A DNA stretch of 64,000 bases, taken from Oscillospiraceae bacterium (lineage in GTDB: Bacteria; Bacillota; Clostridia; Oscillospirales; Ruminococcaceae). The position numbers and the translations under genes were made by a program. This document shows positions 53,860 through 62,427 of this stretch, piece after piece. The stretch covers positions 38,155 through 102,154 of the forward strand of contig JAFSEU010000012.1 in the NCBI GenBank assembly GCA_017435565.1. The letters are read 5' to 3'. Each line of letters begins with the position of its first letter. Position 1 is the first letter of the stretch. The notes beneath the pieces are model-generated. The model did no database searches, had not been told where the DNA came from, and saw nothing but the letters and a program-made list of their open reading frames with translations.

Positions 53860-53930
53860 TGTTGTTTTTCTCCATTCATAAATATTGCATCGGTAAGAAC
53901 TGTATAAAAATACAGAAGATGCTACATTAT

Positions 53931-53959
53931 ATTATATTTTTATACAGAATTTTTGTCAA
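53931..53959 (-). promoter_or_regulatory. Promoter of the lipoprotein pair
   Basis: On the minus strand TTGACA (53959-53954), 17-bp spacer, TATAAT (53936-53931). A short hairpin CTGTAT/ATACAG at 53900-53915 lies in the leader. Confidence 0.8.
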
Positions 53960-54110
53960 CGGTATATATGACAAAAATTCACAATAAAACTCGTTAGCTT
54001 TCGGTTGAAATTGCTATCGGACAGCTGTTTTTGTGAATACGGCGATATTACGCAGGATAATATAAGCGGATTCTCTTTGATAAAATTAGCGGATTGTTCA
54101 TTTTTTTCGG
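53960..54110. other. Intergenic region between divergent promoters, nothing further seen
   Basis: The region between the lipoprotein promoter and the zinc-ribbon gene promoter is AT-rich and has no supported gene or RNA fold. Confidence 0.4.
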
Positions 54111-54139
54111 TTGACAGAAGCTTAAAGCTGTGATATTAT
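54111..54139 (+). promoter_or_regulatory. Promoter of the zinc-ribbon membrane protein
   Basis: TTGACA (54111-54116), 17-bp spacer, TATTAT (54134-54139), TGA just before the -10. Confidence 0.75.
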
Positions 54140-54214
54140 TTATTAAAATAAATGTGCACTGCACAGTTTATCAAAATTAAAAATACATAAGAATAATTTC
54201 AGGAGGTCATTATT

Positions 54215-54763
54215 ATGGCATTTTGCGGTAAATGCGGTACACAGCTTGAAGAAGGAAAGGCATTCTGCCCCACCTGCGGTGCTCAGGCAGGAGCTCCTGC
54301 TCAGCAGCAAGCACCCCAGCAGGCACCTAATCAGCAGCAGGCTCCCAATCAGCAGAACGCAACCGAGCAGTCTTCATTCTCGGCTGAAAAGCTTGAAGAA
54401 ACATTCAAGAATCTCAACAACACACCCGACACAACCTCGGAGTTTGACCCTGCAGACATTGAGGCAAACAAGGTAATGGCAGTTCTTGCCTATATCGGAA
54501 TTCTCGTTCTTATTCCTCTTCTGGCAGCTCCCAACTCCAAGTTTGCAAAATATCACACCAACCAGGGCTTCACACTCTTCCTTATCGGAATTGTAGTAAG
54601 CATCGTCGGAGCAATCCTCGGTTTGATCCCTGTGCTTGGAGCTATCGTCGGATTCCTTCTCGGTCTTTGCGTACTTGCCTTTGCGATTGTCGGTATTATC
54701 AATGCTGTAAATGGCAAGGCTAAAGAGCTTCCCATTATCGGAAAGTATACATTCCTTAAGTGA
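54215..54763 (+). CDS. Zinc-ribbon membrane protein
   Basis: A 182-aa protein. Residues 1-25 form a zinc ribbon (FCGKCGTQLEEGKAFCPTCG, two CxxC pairs). A Gln/Pro/Ala-rich linker (~28-55) follows, then three hydrophobic helices (~87-103, ~118-140, ~143-168) of the DUF4870/Tic20-like type, including NSKFAKYHTNQGFTLFLIG. The N-terminus should be cytosolic. Such proteins are common in Firmicutes and have no settled role. AGGAGG precedes the ATG. A strong terminator follows. Confidence 0.82.
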   Translation: MAFCGKCGTQLEEGKAFCPTCGAQAGAPAQQQAPQQAPNQQQAPNQQNATEQSSFSAEKLEETFKNLNNTPDTTSEFDPADIEANKVMAVLAYIGILVLIPLLAAPNSKFAKYHTNQGFTLFLIGIVVSIVGAILGLIPVLGAIVGFLLGLCVLAFAIVGIINAVNGKAKELPIIGKYTFLK

Positions 54764-54790
54764 TTTTCTGCTTTTTAAGGCAAATCTGCG

Positions 54791-54826
54791 GCGGACAGCA
54801 ATGCGTTGCTGTCCGCTTTGTTTTGT
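54791..54826 (+). terminator. Terminator of the zinc-ribbon gene
   Basis: GCGGACAGCAA pairs with TTGCTGTCCGC around TGCG, followed by TTTGTTTTG. Confidence 0.88.
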
Positions 54827-54916
54827 TGCACGCATCTTAATCAACAATATTATGTTTGAATTTTTGTGCATATACAACAGAAATTATGGAATTTGTTTCA
54901 AAAAAATTTATCGGGC

Positions 54917-54945
54917 TTGACTTTTTTGATGGATAGTGATAAAAT
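54917..54945 (+). promoter_or_regulatory. Promoter of the second pilin-sortase pair
   Basis: TTGACT (54917-54922), 17-bp spacer, TAAAAT (54940-54945). Confidence 0.72.
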
Positions 54946-55018
54946 AACCTTGATAAGATGCGGATATTGTACGCATAGGCTTACCGACTAATAAATTGCG
55001 CTTGGGAGGCGTCGGGTA

Positions 55019-55969
55019 ATGAACAAAAGACCTAATCTTTTCACATATATATTTACACTTATAACAGCATTGGTTTGCTTTATATGCCCTTTGGCGGCTT
55101 CGGCGGCTGATTTGTCAGTACCCGGTTCGCTGACTCTTGTTTGCGTGTCGGACGGAGTTTCACTTCCGGGAATGGAGTGGAGCATTTTCAGAGTCGGAAC
55201 ACATTCACCCTACGGTGAGTTTTATCTCGATGGTGATTTTGCCGATTACCCTGTGACATTTGATGATTTGTCTGTTTCGGCAATGACTTCTGCTGCAGAA
55301 ACTCTTGAAATGTACACAAAGACCGACAGCATTTCTCCTTTGGCAACTCTTGCAACCGATGCGGGCGGAAAAGCTGTTTTTGAAAACCTTGAGCTTGGCA
55401 TTTACCTTCTTTCGGGAAGCTCTGTTCAGGTAGAAGGCAGTATTTATACGCCTAATGCGTTTCTTGTTGAAATTGCGGATGATTCCGACGAAGTATACAA
55501 TATGACATCATACCCTAAGTTTTCCGTTGAAGAAATTCCCGGATACGGCGAGTCGGAATATTCAATTGAAAAAATCTGGCGCAACGATGAGGGATACTCT
55601 GTTCGCCCTGATTCGGTAACTATTGAAATTTATGCTGATTCCGTGCTTTATGATACGGTCGTTCTTGATGAAAGCAACAATTGGTCATATGCCTGGACCG
55701 GAAAGGTCGAGTGTGAATGGTCGGTTAAAGAAATCAATATTGACAAGGATTATACCGTTGCATATACATCGGCGGGAAAAGCATTTTCAATTGTAAACTC
55801 AATGACCGCATCCACTGTTACTACGGTAACAACCACAGGCACCACAACACCCCCTAATCAGGATATTCCGCAGACAGGTCTTTTGTGGTGGCCCGTGCCC
55901 GTGCTTGCGTTTGCAGGCATTGTGCTTGTTGTAATAGGAATTAAGGTTGGTGCAAAGGAAAAGGAATAA
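55019..55969 (+). CDS. Cna_B-containing surface protein with IPQTG sorting motif
   Basis: A 316-aa secreted protein. The signal peptide spans residues ~1-29 (AASA-A). An N-terminal pilin-like domain (~30-165) includes AVFENLELGIYLLSGS, similar to pilin Cna-type ends. A Cna_B domain (~180-262) runs from YSIEKIWRNDEGYSVRPDS to WSVKEIN. A short Thr-rich stalk follows, then IPQTG (~286-290), a helix and KVGAKEKE. The sorting motif is IPQTG, not LPxTG. It is 2 bp from a sortase, which is probably specific for it. GGGAGG lies 9 nt before the ATG. Confidence 0.85.
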   Translation: MNKRPNLFTYIFTLITALVCFICPLAASAADLSVPGSLTLVCVSDGVSLPGMEWSIFRVGTHSPYGEFYLDGDFADYPVTFDDLSVSAMTSAAETLEMYTKTDSISPLATLATDAGGKAVFENLELGIYLLSGSSVQVEGSIYTPNAFLVEIADDSDEVYNMTSYPKFSVEEIPGYGESEYSIEKIWRNDEGYSVRPDSVTIEIYADSVLYDTVVLDESNNWSYAWTGKVECEWSVKEINIDKDYTVAYTSAGKAFSIVNSMTASTVTTVTTTGTTTPPNQDIPQTGLLWWPVPVLAFAGIVLVVIGIKVGAKEKE

Positions 55970-55971
55970 TA

Positions 55972-56652
55972 ATGACCGATAAAAAAAGTAAAAAAGGTCG
56001 TTTGCTGATAATTGCGGGGACAGTGCTTCTTTTGGCGGCGTTGTCCCTTGTTTTATGGAATAATCATCGTCAGCAGGCGAGCAGTAAGGAAATGAATTCG
56101 ATTCTGTCGTCACTACGTCTGCAAATGCCGCAGTCTGATGAAAGCTCTAAAAGCGAAGATAATCATAAAGATGATTTTGGCTCGGTTGGTTTTGAGGGCG
56201 AGAGCATAGGCGGCTCATCAGATAACTATGGTGATAGCTCTCAGACTGAAGAAACCTATATTGAAGTTGAACAAAAACGTTATATCGGGATTCTGCAGAT
56301 TCCGTCGCTCAATCTTGAATTGCCGATAATGGCTGATTACAGCTACGATGAGCTCTATAATTCGCCCTGCCGCTATTCCGGAAGCGTTGCTACATCCGAC
56401 ATTATCATTGCGGCGCATAATTACAGGTATTTTTTTGGGCCGATTGACAACCTCAACAGCGGCGACAAACTGATTTTTACATCGGCTGACGGTCAGATTT
56501 ACAGCTACAGCGTTGTTCAGTCCGAGCTTATTGACGGAGATGATGCAAACTCACTGCGGGCAAATTCCGATGACTGGGATATGACGCTGTTTACCTGCAC
56601 ATGGTCCGGAACAAGCCGTCTTGTTGTCAGAGCACAACTTGATGTACAGTAA
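55972..56652 (+). CDS. Sortase (second locus)
   Basis: A 226-aa sortase with one N-terminal helix (residues ~11-29), a Ser/Asp-rich linker to ~95 and a C-terminal catalytic domain: YIGILQIPSLNLELPI (~103-118), catalytic His in IAAHNYRYFFG, catalytic Cys in LFTCTWSGTSRLVVRAQ, with the Arg in the same motif. A single anchor and short length suggest class D or B rather than the class C type at 17541. It starts 2 bp after the IPQTG protein, so the pair is one unit. Confidence 0.88.
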   Translation: MTDKKSKKGRLLIIAGTVLLLAALSLVLWNNHRQQASSKEMNSILSSLRLQMPQSDESSKSEDNHKDDFGSVGFEGESIGGSSDNYGDSSQTEETYIEVEQKRYIGILQIPSLNLELPIMADYSYDELYNSPCRYSGSVATSDIIIAAHNYRYFFGPIDNLNSGDKLIFTSADGQIYSYSVVQSELIDGDDANSLRANSDDWDMTLFTCTWSGTSRLVVRAQLDVQ

Positions 56653-56663
56653 ATAAAAAGGAA

Positions 56664-56706
56664 AAGCACAGCTTCGAAGAAATAAACGAAGCTGTGCATT
56701 TTGTTG
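56664..56706. terminator. Bidirectional terminator after sortase 2
   Basis: GCACAGCTTCG pairs with CGAAGCTGTGC, T-rich in both directions, between convergent genes. Confidence 0.85.
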
Positions 56707-56708
56707 TT

Positions 56709-57227
56709 TTATGCTCTGTTTACGGCAAAATTGATGTATCTGACGATTGTGTTCCAAGTCTGCATATCGACAAAGCCGGTTGGCTCAAGCAAAAACAGAG
56801 CTTGTGCTGCACGGACGCAGTTTTGCGTCTGTGCGTCATATATGCCGTTTATGATACTGCATTTCGGGAAGTTTTCAAAGCTGTCTGAAAAAAATACAAG
56901 CATTGACTGCAATATTTCAATTGTGATTTTGGGTGACGATGCGTTTATAACATAATCAGGGTCAGGGAATATGTCAATCATCGTCGGCATTGTTACCGCA
57001 ATGTCCGAATATACCGCAACAATTGCGTCCCAGGTTGTGCTGTCAACCTGCCCTGTGACAGGCAGTCCGTAAATTGCCTGAAAAGCGCTTACCGCTTCGG
57101 ATGTGCGCCTGTCAAAGAGTCCGCTTGGAATTGTTACCGGCATTCTTTCGTCATTTTGCGAGATTCTGTGAAGATAATTCTGAAGCTCTCTGATGTGGGA
57201 GATTCTTTGTGTTTCGCTAAATGGCAT
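56709..57227 (-). CDS. Peptidoglycan-binding-domain protein
   Basis: A 172-aa protein of two peptidoglycan-binding_1 repeats. Repeat 1 (~10-75): LQNYLHRISQ, SGLFDRRTSEAVSAFQAIYG, TGQVDSTTWDAI. Repeat 2 (~100-168): GIYDAQTQNCVRAAQ, TGFVDMQTWNTI. No signal peptide or catalytic domain is seen. It starts 10 bp after the SpoIID-like gene and resembles its repeats. Location inside the developing spore or export by a non-Sec route is a guess. Confidence 0.85.
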   Translation of the reverse strand: MPFSETQRISHIRELQNYLHRISQNDERMPVTIPSGLFDRRTSEAVSAFQAIYGLPVTGQVDSTTWDAIVAVYSDIAVTMPTMIDIFPDPDYVINASSPKITIEILQSMLVFFSDSFENFPKCSIINGIYDAQTQNCVRAAQALFLLEPTGFVDMQTWNTIVRYINFAVNRA

Positions 57228-57237
57228 TTTGGCCTCC

Positions 57238-58638
57238 TTATGTTGCAGTTATAGTATATCCGGGATTCTGGAATGGCTTTTTATCAAATCCGAATTTCAA
57301 ATCCGACCACACAGATGTAATTGCATCCCAGGTCTGTGCACCGACAATTCCGCTTGGACGTAGGCCGAACTGATTCTGGAAGGCGATGACGGACTCCCTT
57401 GTCAGCGGCCCGAAATAGCCTGTTGTGCTGACTGCGGGAATTGCGGGATATGTATTGTGGATTTCTGTCAGATAATTCTGCAATACCCGTACATATTCGC
57501 TTGTTATACCTTCTCTGAGAACAGTTCCGGGATAAAGTACAACATCGTCTTCTTCAAGCGGAACGGACTCGACAATTCCGGCATATGCGCTGTAAATGCT
57601 GTCCCATGTGCTTTCGTCAACTACGCCCGTTTCGGGCAAGCCGAAGGTTCTTTGGAATGAGCGTACGCTGGTTTCCGTTGCAGCATCGTAAAGTCCCGTT
57701 ATCTGCGCCGGCTGTATGCTTTGGTAATATGCGCCGATTACCGCGAGATGATATTGAAGTATACGCACGGCCTCGCCCTCGCTTCCGGCAGAGAGCCTGT
57801 CGGGAATCGGTACGAATGCTTCCTCAATTGAAAGTCCTTCCGAATTCAGCTCTGCAAGCTTCTTTACGCTTATGTAGATGTAGGCGATCTGATACCACGT
57901 TGCTTCATCAACTATTCCTGTCTGGGGAAGATTGAATATACTCTGGAATGTTCTCACGGAGTTTGCCGTATCCTCTCCGTAGAAGCCGTCAACAGCAGCA
58001 ATTTTCGGAATCAGCGGATAGTTGCGCGATATTCTGTTGAGCTGGGTTTGTAATGTGAAAATCTCGGTGCGGCGATCGCCGATTTCTATCGGGCTTCCCG
58101 GATATGACGGGGTATTGGTTGCCACAGGTACGTTTGTCACAATTTCGATGTCATCTCCGTAGTATTCTTTTAAAATCTGCAGCGGTGTCAGCCCCTGATT
58201 TGCAAGGTCAACGGTTCCGAACTGTGAAAGTCCGTTGCAGGTTGTGGTGGTTCCGTTGCAGAACGCTGCAAACAGCGGTTCGATTGCTCCCTGACGTCTG
58301 ATGTAGCTGTTGAAGATTTCGTCTACAATATTGTTTACCGAATCGAATATATTTCGCCCTTCAAAAAACGCCTGGTCGTACTGCGTGCTGTTTGTAATGT
58401 CGAAATCATAACCCCTTGCTCTGTACCACTCTGTATAAATGCGGTTCAGCGCAAAAGTGATGATCGCATAGATGTTGGCACGCAGAGCGCTGTCGGGCCA
58501 TGTCGGATATATCTCGCTTGAAGCAACGTTTTTTATGTAATCGGGAAAGTCGAGAGTTATATTTGAAGCGTTTGAATCGGGTGTTCCGAGATGTACCGTA
58601 ATGCGTTCGGGTATGAACGGTTCGCCTGTCATATTCAA
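57238..58638 (-). CDS. SpoIID-like domain plus peptidoglycan-binding repeats
   Basis: A 466-aa protein without a signal peptide. Residues ~10-150 resemble the SpoIID/LytB domain (PERITVHLG, YIKNVASSEIYPTWPDSALR, ANIYAIITFALNRI), whose members act on spore peptidoglycan. Three peptidoglycan-binding repeats follow, each with G-x-Y/F-G/D and FQ...G...V-D/G...TW marks (near residues ~195-260, ~285-350 and ~375-440; for example GFYGEDTANSVRTFQSIF). The catalytic state of the SpoIID part is not clear from sequence. Together with its neighbours it looks like a sporulation or cell-wall operon. Confidence 0.8.
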   Translation of the reverse strand: MNMTGEPFIPERITVHLGTPDSNASNITLDFPDYIKNVASSEIYPTWPDSALRANIYAIITFALNRIYTEWYRARGYDFDITNSTQYDQAFFEGRNIFDSVNNIVDEIFNSYIRRQGAIEPLFAAFCNGTTTTCNGLSQFGTVDLANQGLTPLQILKEYYGDDIEIVTNVPVATNTPSYPGSPIEIGDRRTEIFTLQTQLNRISRNYPLIPKIAAVDGFYGEDTANSVRTFQSIFNLPQTGIVDEATWYQIAYIYISVKKLAELNSEGLSIEEAFVPIPDRLSAGSEGEAVRILQYHLAVIGAYYQSIQPAQITGLYDAATETSVRSFQRTFGLPETGVVDESTWDSIYSAYAGIVESVPLEEDDVVLYPGTVLREGITSEYVRVLQNYLTEIHNTYPAIPAVSTTGYFGPLTRESVIAFQNQFGLRPSGIVGAQTWDAITSVWSDLKFGFDKKPFQNPGYTITAT

Positions 58639-58647
58639 AACCTCCTG

Positions 58648-59268
58648 TCAGAACTGCGGTTCATTGCTGTAAAATGTAATTTCACGTCGGTTTGTCGCAT
58701 TTGTAGGCAATGGCACCATATTCACGGGCAGTATTGAGGTTATTCCCGAAAATATCGGAACATTTTCGTTGATTACCGTGTGGTACCCTTTGAGGAATAT
58801 TTCTGCCGTATATGATGCAAACGGTGTGTTTGCGTCATTATTTTCGCCGATGTCGGGTGCGGGTAGTGTGATGATCGGTGTTCTGCCGCTTTTGTCAGTT
58901 GCGTTAATGCTGATTGCAGTTTGCCCGAGAGGGCTTTTCTGCGTTATAACTACAACAGCGTTTTCAAGCGGAAATGCTTTTTCACCCGCTGTAACATTGA
59001 CCTGAAGAAAACCTGTTTCGGTATAGCTTTCGTTCGCAGGCAGATTTTCGGGGATGGCTTCAATCAACTCTACCGGTGTAATCGGCAAAAGCTCAGGCTT
59101 CGTATTTGTTGCAGGTTCGGGTACAGGTTCTGGTGCGGGCAGTGGTGTAATTTGTTGATTTTGAGGTGTGTTGCTTTGCGGCGGCAGAGTTATATCCGCC
59201 TTGTTGTTTTGACTGTAAAGACGCATCATTTCATCAATATATTTCTGCATATCTTCCTTGCTCTGCAT
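58648..59268 (-). CDS. Pro-rich protein with carboxypeptidase-regulatory-like domain
   Basis: A 206-aa protein, first in its operon. Residues 1-20 are a helix (MQSKEDMQKYIDEMMRLYSQ), 25-75 a Pro/Gln/Glu-rich linker, and ~85-190 a beta domain (GFLQVNVTAGEKAFPLENAVV in part, ITQKSPLGQTAISINATDKSG, YTAEIFLKGYHTV) like transthyretin-type regulatory domains. No signal peptide. The gene ends 9 bp before the SpoIID-like gene. Function unknown. Confidence 0.72.
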   Translation of the reverse strand: MQSKEDMQKYIDEMMRLYSQNNKADITLPPQSNTPQNQQITPLPAPEPVPEPATNTKPELLPITPVELIEAIPENLPANESYTETGFLQVNVTAGEKAFPLENAVVVITQKSPLGQTAISINATDKSGRTPIITLPAPDIGENNDANTPFASYTAEIFLKGYHTVINENVPIFSGITSILPVNMVPLPTNATNRREITFYSNEPQF

Positions 59269-59296
59269 AAGGCTATTCGCTCCTTTGTTTGTCTGT

Positions 59297-59325
59297 TATT
59301 TATAATTCTATTCAATGGAAGTCAA
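59297..59325 (-). promoter_or_regulatory. Promoter of the peptidoglycan-binding operon
   Basis: On the minus strand TTGACT (59325-59320), 17-bp spacer, TAAATA (59302-59297). Its -35 is 4 bp from the -35 of the divergent promoter. Confidence 0.65.
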
Positions 59326-59329
59326 AAAG

Positions 59330-59358
59330 TTGACTAATCATCAAAAATCTGATAAAAT
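59330..59358 (+). promoter_or_regulatory. Promoter of the CPBP protease gene
   Basis: TTGACT (59330-59335), 17-bp spacer, TAAAAT (59353-59358). Confidence 0.7.
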
Positions 59359-59397
59359 ATATGCACTATAATGTGATTTTGTAAGGAGCATTAAAAT

Positions 59398-60390
59398 ATG
59401 AAAATGCTGCATTTGAATTTTTCTCTGCTCAGAGAGGCCGAAAAGGGTGAACTTGCGAAGACCTATTTCGGTCAGCTGCTGACTTTTCTGGGCGTTTTTC
59501 TCGTTTCGACGCTTTTGCAGTCAATAATTCCCTGTATATATGTCTGGGATGATATGATGACTGCGATGAGTCAGGCAAACATAAATACTGCCGATTCAAA
59601 TGAGATATACTCGTTTTATACAAATTACAGCTTCGGCGTCGGCTTTCTCGTGCTCAGCCTGTTTTGTACCGCTGTCGGCATTGTTGTGACTTTTCTGTAT
59701 TGCCGCGGGTTTGAAAGGCGAAAAATATCCTCACTCGGATTTGTAAGAAAAAATGCGGCAAAGAGCTATCTTTTCGGAGCGCTTGCAGGTTTTGTGATGT
59801 TTGCGGTCTGCATTTGTCTGTGCGTTTTGTTTGGCGGCGGACAGCTTAATGTTCAGAATAATATAAATTTCGGAATAATTCTTGCATATTTAGGAGGGTT
59901 TATTGTTCAGGGTATGTACGAGGAGGTAATCTTCAGAGGATATTTCTTCGTGTCAACGGCGTCGGTAAAGCCCATAGGCTATGCAATTATTGCAAATTCG
60001 GTATTGTTTTCATTGGCTCACGGTCTTAATACCGGTGTTACTGCTCTTGCGTTTGTTAATATTGCACTTTTCGGCGTGTTTATGTCACTTTGTATGATTT
60101 ATACAGAAAATATCTGGTTTATCGGAGCGCTTCACAGCTTCTGGAATTTTTCGCAGGGCAATATATTTGGCGTAAGCACAAGCGGAATGAATATGGATGT
60201 ATCTGTTTTAAGCTTCTCCGCAAAGAGTGGTTCCGAGCTGTTAAACGGAGGTGCTTTCGGAATGGAAGGAAGTATTATAGTTTCGGTTGTACTTACAGCG
60301 GCCATTGTTGCAATAGCTTGGCTTATAAAAGAAAAATCGGCACGGAAACAACAGGAGGGAAATCCTGAAAATCTGCGTGCCGATGCATAA
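59398..60390 (+). CDS. CPBP (CAAX-type) intramembrane protease
   Basis: A 330-aa membrane protein with about eight helices. The catalytic motifs are YEEVIFRGY (residues ~179-187), LAHGLN (~206-211) and HSFWNFSQG (~243-251), the EExxxR, FxxxH and HxxxN set of the Rce1-like family. These proteins cleave within or near membranes, and several are linked to bacteriocin immunity or surface-protein processing; the substrate here is unknown. AAGGAG precedes the ATG. It ends 8 bp before the convergent SpoIIQ-like gene. Confidence 0.9.
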   Translation: MKMLHLNFSLLREAEKGELAKTYFGQLLTFLGVFLVSTLLQSIIPCIYVWDDMMTAMSQANINTADSNEIYSFYTNYSFGVGFLVLSLFCTAVGIVVTFLYCRGFERRKISSLGFVRKNAAKSYLFGALAGFVMFAVCICLCVLFGGGQLNVQNNINFGIILAYLGGFIVQGMYEEVIFRGYFFVSTASVKPIGYAIIANSVLFSLAHGLNTGVTALAFVNIALFGVFMSLCMIYTENIWFIGALHSFWNFSQGNIFGVSTSGMNMDVSVLSFSAKSGSELLNGGAFGMEGSIIVSVVLTAAIVAIAWLIKEKSARKQQEGNPENLRADA

Positions 60391-60398
60391 AGCTTAAG

Positions 60399-61130
60399 TT
60401 AACCTAACATTTGGCAAGGGTCGGTGAAGCTGTCATGCTGCATTACCTCAAAATGAAGGTGTGAAGGCATCGAACTTTCAATGTCCGCGCTTTTGCCGAC
60501 TGTGCCGAGCACCGTTCCTGCATTGACATTTGCACCTTCGGTGACGCTTAAGCCTTCCGAAAGGTTGCAGTACCTTGCACTTATGCCGTTTCCATGGTCG
60601 ATTGTTACGCAGTATCCCCACAGCGGGTCAAGCTCAACTGCGGTTACCGTGCCCGATGTCATCGACTTTACTGCCGCTCCCTCGTCGGCGGCAATGTCAA
60701 TTCCGTTGTGAGTCTGCCAGATACCTGTTGTTGTGGATTTTACAAGCTCGCCATCGCTGAAATCGTTGATGATATCACCACTTACGGGATATACAAATGG
60801 CTGTGCGGCTGTGCTTTCTGCCTGTACCGGCGCTGTGGTTGTTGCTGCTGCGGTGGTTGTCGTTGTTGCGCGCGTTGTTGTCGCCCTTGTTGTCGTGGTT
60901 GTTTGAGCTGCGTCATCCTTTTTTACGTTGTTCTTGCCGATGCTTGCGTTGTTGATTGATTCCGACAGCGAGATGCTTGAATCAAGCTGACCTTCAAGTG
61001 AGTCTTTTGTCTGCGAATATGCAAAATATCCCGCTACTGAAAGCATCAAAACACTTGCTGCCAAAGTGATGTAAAGTCCGCTTTGACTGTGTGCTTTCTT
61101 TTTGCCCGATTGTGTGCTGTAATTTTTCAA
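60399..61130 (-). CDS. M23 (LytM) peptidase-like protein, SpoIIQ-like
   Basis: A 243-aa protein with one N-terminal helix (residues ~18-38), a Thr/Ala-rich stalk (~75-105), and a C-terminal LytM domain. The zinc ligands look intact: HNGIDIAADEG (His and Asp, ~141-151) and HLHFEV (~223-228). This order fits SpoIIQ, which bridges forespore and mother cell; in clostridia the metal site is often kept while B. subtilis has lost it. It could also be a general cell-wall endopeptidase. TTG start, AAGGGG upstream. Confidence 0.82.
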   Translation of the reverse strand: MKNYSTQSGKKKAHSQSGLYITLAASVLMLSVAGYFAYSQTKDSLEGQLDSSISLSESINNASIGKNNVKKDDAAQTTTTTRATTTRATTTTTAAATTTAPVQAESTAAQPFVYPVSGDIINDFSDGELVKSTTTGIWQTHNGIDIAADEGAAVKSMTSGTVTAVELDPLWGYCVTIDHGNGISARYCNLSEGLSVTEGANVNAGTVLGTVGKSADIESSMPSHLHFEVMQHDSFTDPCQMLG

Positions 61131-61239
61131 AATGATTTAACCCCTTTCTTTAACAGGGAAATTCCCTTTGGAGTTATTTTTGTCCGCTTTAAGCGAAATA
61201 TACCGTAAAAATTATTTTTGTTTTTTGAGATTTTAAAAT

Positions 61240-62094
61240 ATGAAAAAAAGTGATTATTTAATAAAAATCAAGCCGATTGAAATAGATAGGGAAAGAACGC
61301 GTGTTTATTATCAATGCCTGTATGAGAGCATTGATAAGGATGATGATTATGAATTGTGGCTTGAATTCTGCAGAAATCTTTCGGATGATGAAAAAACCTT
61401 TTTCGAAAGCCTTGAAATCAATCCGCAGGCATGTATGCCTTTTGCAACTGTAAAAAACGGATATGTGCATTTTGAATGTTCGTTTGCCGTGGTCGCAAGC
61501 AAGCCTGATAACGAGGACCTGAAGTTTTCTGTTGAGAGATTGGAAATAAGCATTTCCAGACATGATGATTTGGATGAAGATATGCTTTATGTTACAGTAA
61601 GATGTTCACAAAAGCAAAATTCAAAACGTAAGGGTGTAATTGCAAACATTGCATATCTGAAGGCAAAAAAACAGACGGAATATAAAATCAGGATTGATAT
61701 TCAAAAAAAACTTTTTGATATGCTCAAGGCTAAGGGTATGCAGTTTGTACCGCTGAGCAGCAGCGAAACACAGACCTATAAGCAGGTGTGGTGTGAGATT
61801 TTTTGTATGAAAAAATATAGCAAAAGTGCTGTAAAAAAATTCTTTGAAGCAAAAAATCATTCAATTACAACGGGCGTTGCCGGCGATATGGAATTTACAA
61901 AAATCCCAAAAAAAGGTGCGAATGTTCTTGTGCCGGATGTTGATGTATCTGTAAAGGTTATAAACTGTGCAAGGCTGAAACTGGAAGATTTGCGGAATTT
62001 TCCGGATATTATCATAACAGCTGATGATTTTTCTTATACCTATTATTCCAAGGCGGATGGAACATCATATTTTTATAAAAAATCAGGCGGATAG
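61240..62094 (+). CDS. Unknown cytosolic protein
   Basis: A 284-aa soluble protein with no family I recognise. It is rich in Lys, Asp and aromatic residues, with alternating strands and helices (LWLEFCRNLSDDEKTFFESL in part, FSVERLEISISRHDD). No signal peptide, membrane helix or metal motif. The ribosome site is weak (GAG only). The gene before the small ORF at 62099 and rsmE, with gaps of 4 and 29 bp, so they may form one transcript. Confidence 0.68.
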   Translation: MKKSDYLIKIKPIEIDRERTRVYYQCLYESIDKDDDYELWLEFCRNLSDDEKTFFESLEINPQACMPFATVKNGYVHFECSFAVVASKPDNEDLKFSVERLEISISRHDDLDEDMLYVTVRCSQKQNSKRKGVIANIAYLKAKKQTEYKIRIDIQKKLFDMLKAKGMQFVPLSSSETQTYKQVWCEIFCMKKYSKSAVKKFFEAKNHSITTGVAGDMEFTKIPKKGANVLVPDVDVSVKVINCARLKLEDLRNFPDIIITADDFSYTYYSKADGTSYFYKKSGG

Positions 62095-62098
62095 AATT

Positions 62099-62398
62099 GT
62101 GAATATATTCAGAAAAAGAGATGACAGCGCAAAGGTGCTTGCAAAAATCAATAAAAAGGCGATTAAATATTGCTCTGCCAGAGATGACAGTGGTGAAGAA
62201 ATTATACTCGGCAAAAAAGGCGCGATAAATGTCTTTGATAATGAAATTACCATTGTCTGTGACGGCACGCTTGTGTATCGGTGCCGCAGGAAAAACGCAA
62301 AGGCCTTTGAGTTGATGAGCCTTGGCGGTGCTGTGATTACAGGTGATGATGAAAACGGAAAAAGGGTAACCGTGACCGCATATTATACAACCCCTTGA
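62099..62398 (+). CDS. Small unknown protein
   Basis: A 99-residue protein from the GTG at 62099 (AGGCGG upstream; the longer ATG at 62024 would overlap the previous gene by 71 bp). It is basic at the start (MNIFRKRDDSAKVLAKINKK) and beta-rich afterwards (INVFDNEITIVCDGTLVYRC in part, LGGAVITGDDENGK). Not a family I recognise. Position between an unknown gene and rsmE. Confidence 0.65.
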   Translation: MNIFRKRDDSAKVLAKINKKAIKYCSARDDSGEEIILGKKGAINVFDNEITIVCDGTLVYRCRRKNAKAFELMSLGGAVITGDDENGKRVTVTAYYTTP

Positions 62399-62427
62399 GA
62401 AATCTGAATTTATGAACGGAGATTATT

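Noticed and set aside
53558..53881. Ser-rich plus-strand ORF opposite lipoprotein 2
   Set aside because: Antisense of GAC/GAA/TCC repeats, with no promoter or ribosome site of its own. The same applies to 52284-52628.
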